A stretch of 8,755 nucleotides of DNA from an uncultured Gammaproteobacteria bacterium (lineage in GTDB: Bacteria > Pseudomonadota > Gammaproteobacteria > Pseudomonadales > UBA5518): NCBI GenBank assembly GCA_903921135.1, contig CAIXOY010000518.1, forward strand, positions 1-8,755, given 5' to 3'. The notes below the pieces were generated by a model. It ran no database searches and was not told the origin of the DNA. It saw only the letters and a program-made list of their open reading frames with translations. Shown here one piece after another: positions 5,525 to 8,755 of this stretch; position 1 is the stretch's first letter, and each line of letters starts with the position of its first letter. Made by a program: the position numbers and the translations under genes.

Positions 5525-6532
5525 ATGGGACTCGAGGCAAGCGTGCGATTCGAAGAAGAACCCGTGCTCGGTGCGGACGGCGAGTTCGAGGACGGCGCCG
5601 TCGACCTGCTCGACGACGACTCCCCCGAGTCCGCGCTCGAGGCCGTGGAGCCCGAGGAATCCATCTCGCCGCGCCGGGAGGACACAGTAGGTGCACAACG
5701 CACCCTGGACGCCACCCAGCTCTATCTGAGCGAGATCGGTTTCTCGCCGCTGCTCACCGCGGACGAAGAGAAGTTCTTCGCGCGCAAGGCGCTGAAAGGT
5801 GATGCGTCCGCGCGCAAGCGCATGATCGAGAGCAACCTGCGCCTCGTGGTGAAGATTTCCCGGCGCTACCTGAACCGCGGGCTCTCGCTGCTCGACCTGA
5901 TCGAGGAAGGCAATCTCGGCCTGATCCGTGCGGTCGAGAAGTTCGACCCGGAGCGCGGCTTCCGCTTCTCGACCTACGCGACCTGGTGGATCCGGCAGAC
6001 CATCGAGCGCGCGATCATGAACCAGACGCGCACCATCCGCCTCCCGATCCATGTGGTGAAGGAACTGAACATCTACCTGCGCGCCGCGCGCGAACTCACG
6101 CAGAAACTCGACCATGAGCCCTCTGCGGAAGAAATCGCGGCGCTGGTGGATCGCCCGGTGGAAGACGTGAAGCGCATGCTCGGCCTGAACGAGCGTGTCA
6201 CCTCCGTCGATGTACCGCTCGGCCCGGATTCCGACCGCTCCCTGCTCGACACCATCGCCGACCACCAGATCTCCGATCCCGCCGAGCTGCTGCAGGACGA
6301 GGACATGCGTGCCAGCATCGCGGAGTGGCTCGAGGAACTCACCGACAAGCAGCGCGAAGTGATCGCACGGCGCTTCGGCCTTTCGGGGTACGAGGGTGCC
6401 ACGCTGGAAGAGGTGGGCCGCGAGATCGGCCTGACGCGCGAGCGCGTGCGGCAGATACAGGTCGAGGCCTTGCGCCGCCTGCGGGAAATCCTCGAACGGC
6501 AGGGGCTTTCGGGCGAGGCTGTTTTCAGCTGA
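5525..6532 (+). CDS. rpoS: RNA polymerase sigma factor RpoS (sigma-38)
   Basis: Stationary-phase and general-stress sigma factor. The 335-residue product (330 in E. coli) has an acidic, variable N-terminus (about 1-60, many Asp and Glu). Region 1.2 follows (DATQLYLSEIGFSPLLTADEE). Region 2 includes NLRLVVKISRRYLNRGL, DLIEEGNLGLIRAVEKFDPERGF and the minus-10 recognition helix FSTYATWWIRQTIERAIMN. Region 3 begins at RTIRLPIHVVKELNIYLR and contains the LDHEPSAEEIA block. Region 4.2 ends with the minus-35 helix-turn-helix EVGREIGLTRERVRQIQVEALRRL. Lys179 and Glu180 correspond to E. coli Lys173 and Glu174, used by RssB for turnover; the nearby Val177 is Ile183 here. It is distinguished from RpoD by its short length, lack of the large non-conserved region, and position after nlpD. 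Probably co-transcribed with nlpD and ended by the hairpin at 6553-6581. Confidence 0.97.
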   Translation: MGLEASVRFEEEPVLGADGEFEDGAVDLLDDDSPESALEAVEPEESISPRREDTVGAQRTLDATQLYLSEIGFSPLLTADEEKFFARKALKGDASARKRMIESNLRLVVKISRRYLNRGLSLLDLIEEGNLGLIRAVEKFDPERGFRFSTYATWWIRQTIERAIMNQTRTIRLPIHVVKELNIYLRAARELTQKLDHEPSAEEIAALVDRPVEDVKRMLGLNERVTSVDVPLGPDSDRSLLDTIADHQISDPAELLQDEDMRASIAEWLEELTDKQREVIARRFGLSGYEGATLEEVGREIGLTRERVRQIQVEALRRLREILERQGLSGEAVFS

Positions 6533-6552
6533 GACGCCGATTCCTGCGCAAG

Positions 6553-6581
6553 AAAAAAGGGGGTTTAGGCCCCCTTTTTTT
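6553..6581. terminator. bidirectional intrinsic terminator between rpoS and fdxA
   Basis: Six A (6553-6558) and five G (6559-6563) face five C (6570-6574) and seven T (6575-6581) across a 6-base loop (TTTAGG). The stem has 11 pairs, counting the A-T ones. Read on the plus strand it ends in a T tract 21 bases after the rpoS stop. Read on the minus strand the A run becomes a U tract, 33 bases after the fdxA stop. It therefore serves both convergent transcripts. Confidence 0.93.
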
Positions 6582-6613
6582 CTGTCCTCTCCGGCAGCGC
6601 GCCGGCAGCGCGA

Positions 6614-6937
6614 TCAGCGCTCGAGGTACTGCAGTTTGTCCGATACGCCGTTCCACTCCTCGGCATCTGCCGGGGCTTCCTTGCGTTCGGTGATGTTGGG
6701 CCAGATTTGCGCGAGTTCGGCGTTCAGCGCCAGAAACTGCTTCTGGTCTTCCGGGATCTCGTCCTCGGAGAAGATCGCATCGACGGGGCATTCCGGCTCG
6801 CAGAGCGCGCAGTCGATGCACTCGTCAGGGTGGATCACCAGGAAGTTCGGGCCCTCGTAGAAGCAGTCGACAGGACATACCTCGACGCAGTCCGTGTGCT
6901 TGCATTTGATGCAGTTTTCCCCGACGACAAAGGTCAT
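6614..6937 (-). CDS. fdxA: seven-iron ferredoxin, [3Fe-4S][4Fe-4S], FdI type
   Basis: Small cytoplasmic electron carrier with one [3Fe-4S] and one [4Fe-4S] cluster. The 107-residue product is strongly similar along its whole length to Azotobacter vinelandii ferredoxin I as I recall it (shared blocks DCVEVCPVDCFYEGPNFLVI, HPDECIDCALCEPECP, IFSEDE, LNAELA, WPNITE). All nine cysteines are present, at 9, 12, 17, 21, 25, 40, 43, 46 and 50. By homology Cys9, 17 and 50 bind the 3Fe cluster, Cys21, 40, 43 and 46 bind the 4Fe cluster, and Cys25 is the free cysteine near it. Start ATG at 6935-6937 is preceded by GAAGAGG at 10 bases. The gene is convergent with rpoS and lies 103 bases downstream of mutS, the Pseudomonas arrangement. 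The redox partner is not evident from the neighbours. Confidence 0.97.
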   Translation of the reverse strand: MTFVVGENCIKCKHTDCVEVCPVDCFYEGPNFLVIHPDECIDCALCEPECPVDAIFSEDEIPEDQKQFLALNAELAQIWPNITERKEAPADAEEWNGVSDKLQYLER

Positions 6938-6991
6938 TTGCGTAGTGCCTCTTCAAAACCGGATGAGCCCGCTGAGCACGCGGGCGGGGCG

Positions 6992-7000
6992 AGTCTAGCA
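6992..7000 (-). promoter_or_regulatory. possible extended minus-10 promoter for fdxA
   Basis: On the minus strand TGCTAGACT reads as TG-N-TAGACT, an extended minus-10 matching TATAAT at four of six positions. No recognisable minus-35 lies 16-18 bases upstream (CTCGCC at 17). It would give fdxA a leader of about 48 bases. fdxA could equally be read through from mutS. Confidence 0.25.
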
Positions 7001-7003
7001 CGG

Positions 7004-7031
7004 GCCGCGCGGGCGGCGAGAGACGCGCGGC
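7004..7031 (-). terminator. possible GC hairpin between mutS and fdxA
   Basis: GCCGCGCG (7004-7011) pairs with CGCGCGGC (7024-7031): 8 pairs around a 12-base loop, 10 bases after the mutS stop on the minus strand. There is no T tract downstream, so at best this is an attenuator or an mRNA 3'-end stabiliser. The region is extremely GC-rich, and a chance stem is quite possible. Confidence 0.25.
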
Positions 7032-7040
7032 GATGAATTT

Positions 7041-8755
7041 TCAGCAAGCCTCCCGCGCCTGCGCGACGAGCTCGTAGACCAGTTGCAGCGCATCACGCGG
7101 GCTGAGCGCGTCGGCGTCCAGCGCGGCGATGCGTGCAGCCAGCGCGTCGGCAGCGGGGTCGCGATCGAAGGGCAGGCCGGGCTGCACCGGTTTACCTGCG
7201 GCAGCCTGGGGCGCGGCGCGTGCGGGTGCCTCCAGTTCGGCGAGCTTGCGGCGTGCTTCGCGGATCACGTCCTGCGGCACGCCCGCGAGTGAGGCCACCT
7301 GCAGGCCGTAACTGCGGCTTGCGGGGCCCGGCCGCACCGCATGCAGGAACACGATGCGGTCGGCGTATTCGGTGGCATCGAGGTGAACATTGGCGATGCC
7401 CTCCACCACCGAGGGCAGCACCGTGAGCTCGAAATAGTGCGTCGCGAAAAGCGTCCAGGCGCGTTGCTCGCGCGCGAGCCTCGCCGCCGCCGCCCAGGCG
7501 AGCGACAGCCCGTCGAAGGTGCCCGTGCCCCGGCCGATCTCGTCCATCAGCACGAGGCTCCGCGCCGTGGCGTTGTGCAGGATGGTGGCGGTCTCGGCCA
7601 TTTCGACCATGAAAGTGGATCGGCCGCCGGCCAGATCGTCCGAGGATCCGATACGCGTGAAGATGCGGTCGAGCAGCGGGATTTCCGCGGCTGCCGCCGG
7701 CACGAAACTCCCCGTGTGCGCGAGCAGTGCGATCAACGCCACCTGCCGCATGTAAGTGGACTTGCCGCCCATGTTCGGTCCCGTGATGACAAGCATGCGG
7801 CGGCTCGCATCGAGCTCGAGATCGTTGGCGATGAAGGGCTCGCTGGAAACGCGCTCCACCACCGGGTGGCGGCCGCCGCGGATGCGCATCACCGGCGACT
7901 CGGTGATCTCGGGGCGGCAGTAATCCAGCGTTGATGCCCGCTCGGCCAGCGTGCAGAGCACATCGAGTTCCGCGAGCGCCGCGGCGCAGTCCTGCAGCGC
8001 ACCGAGCTCGGTGTTCAATGTCTCGATCAGTTCTTCGTAGAGCCATTTCTCGCGTGCCAGTGCGCGGGATTTGGCGCCCAGCACCTTGTCTTCGTACTCC
8101 TTCAGCTCCGGCGTCACGAAGCGCTCGGCGTTCTTCAGCGTCTGCCGGCGGATGTAGTCCGCCGGTGCGTTGCGCGCCTGTGCGCGGCTGATCTCGATGT
8201 AGTAACCGTGCACGCGGTTGTAGCCCACGTGCAGGTTGGGCAGCCCGCTGCGTTCGCGCTCGCGCGCCTCGAGGCCCACCAGATAGTCGGTGGCACCTGC
8301 TGCGAGCGCGCGCATCTCGTCGAGTTCGGCGTCATAGCCTTCCGCGATCACGCCGCCCTCGCGCACGACCATGGGCGGGTTATCGACCAGTGCTTGCGCC
8401 AGGCGCCCGGCGATCGCCGGGAATTCGCGCACGCGCGCCAGAAGTTCACGCGCCAGAGGTGCCTCGAGTGCGGCAGTCGAGGCCTGCAAGGCCGGCAGCA
8501 TCGACAATGCCTGCCCGAGCCGGGCGAGATCGCGCGGGCGCGCCGAACGCAGTGCCACTCGGGCGAGGATGCGCTCCATGTCTCCCACCGCCGACAGCCG
8601 CTCGCGCGGCAGCACGAAGCGGGCATCGTCCAGCAACTCGGCGATGGCATCCTGCCGGGAGCGCAGCACCTCGATCCGTCGTGTGGGGCGCCGGAGCCAG
8701 CGCCGCAGCCAGCGTGCGCCCATGGCCGTGCAGGTGGTATCCAGCACCCATGCAA
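7041..8755 (-). CDS. mutS: DNA mismatch repair ATPase MutS, N-terminus missing at window edge
   Basis: Recognises mismatches and small loops and recruits MutL. The frame stays open to the window end (A-W-V-L-D-T-T before the first candidate start, as in the interior of E. coli MutS), so about 570 C-terminal residues are present. The mismatch-binding domain with its Phe-X-Glu motif and most of the connector, roughly 285 residues, are outside. Present: core and lever region (GDMERILARVALRSARPRDLARL), clamp (VGYNRVHGYYIEIS, YIRRQTLKNAERFVTPELKEYE), then the ATPase with Walker A GPNMGGKST (7755-7781), IFTRIGSSDDLAGGRSTFMVE, Walker B and signature VLMDEIGRGTGTFDG, and the ATHYFELT histidine. QPGLPF (7167-7184) fits a beta-clamp binding motif, followed by the C-terminal helical tetramerisation region. 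The signature usually reads GTST; here it is GTGT (Gly codon 7521-7523). No frameshift is seen. Confidence 0.97.
   Translation of the reverse strand, partial: AWVLDTTCTAMGARWLRRWLRRPTRRIEVLRSRQDAIAELLDDARFVLPRERLSAVGDMERILARVALRSARPRDLARLGQALSMLPALQASTAALEAPLARELLARVREFPAIAGRLAQALVDNPPMVVREGGVIAEGYDAELDEMRALAAGATDYLVGLEARERERSGLPNLHVGYNRVHGYYIEISRAQARNAPADYIRRQTLKNAERFVTPELKEYEDKVLGAKSRALAREKWLYEELIETLNTELGALQDCAAALAELDVLCTLAERASTLDYCRPEITESPVMRIRGGRHPVVERVSSEPFIANDLELDASRRMLVITGPNMGGKSTYMRQVALIALLAHTGSFVPAAAAEIPLLDRIFTRIGSSDDLAGGRSTFMVEMAETATILHNATARSLVLMDEIGRGTGTFDGLSLAWAAAARLAREQRAWTLFATHYFELTVLPSVVEGIANVHLDATEYADRIVFLHAVRPGPASRSYGLQVASLAGVPQDVIREARRKLAELEAPARAAPQAAAGKPVQPGLPFDRDPAADALAARIAALDADALSPRDALQLVYELVAQAREAC

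Overview
The window is a stretch of ordinary housekeeping chromosome from a high-GC, non-enteric gammaproteobacterium. Three things point there: the gene order kdsA-eno-ftsB-ispD-ispF-pcm-nlpD-rpoS, the fdxA and mutS genes convergent on rpoS as in the Pseudomonas rpoS region (recalled, not searched), and protein sequences that resemble Pseudomonas, Azotobacter and E. coli homologues. I would not name a family or genus. A lineage near the Ectothiorhodospiraceae or Xanthomonadales-like groups is possible but unproven.

Layout, plus strand: the C-terminal five sixths of kdsA (1-716); a 73-base gap with two overlapping GC-rich inverted repeats; eno (790-2085); then a tightly packed block ftsB-ispD-ispF-pcm (2109-4265) in which each of the last three start codons overlaps the preceding stop. 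A 230-base AT-richer gap follows (4266-4499), with a likely promoter for the next unit. Then come nlpD (4500-5483) and rpoS (5525-6532). A strong bidirectional hairpin terminator (6553-6581) separates rpoS from the minus-strand genes fdxA (6614-6937) and mutS (7041 to the window edge, 5' end missing).

Functions: lipopolysaccharide Kdo synthesis (KdsA), glycolysis and RNA degradosome (Eno), divisome assembly (FtsB), the MEP isoprenoid pathway (IspD, IspF), repair of isoaspartyl protein damage (Pcm), activation of septal cell-wall amidase (NlpD), the stationary-phase sigma factor (RpoS), a 7Fe ferredoxin (FdxA) and mismatch repair (MutS).

I found no mobile element, CRISPR array, tRNA, rRNA or toxin system, and nothing that amounts to a new biological system. 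The points worth a second look are small. truD and surE, which commonly sit between ispF and pcm, are absent. NlpD keeps all three predicted zinc ligands although this family is usually degenerate. MutS has Gly where the ABC-like signature usually has Ser. There are mutually exclusive hairpins just ahead of eno. The rpoS-fdxA gap is too small to hold an rsmZ-type small RNA.
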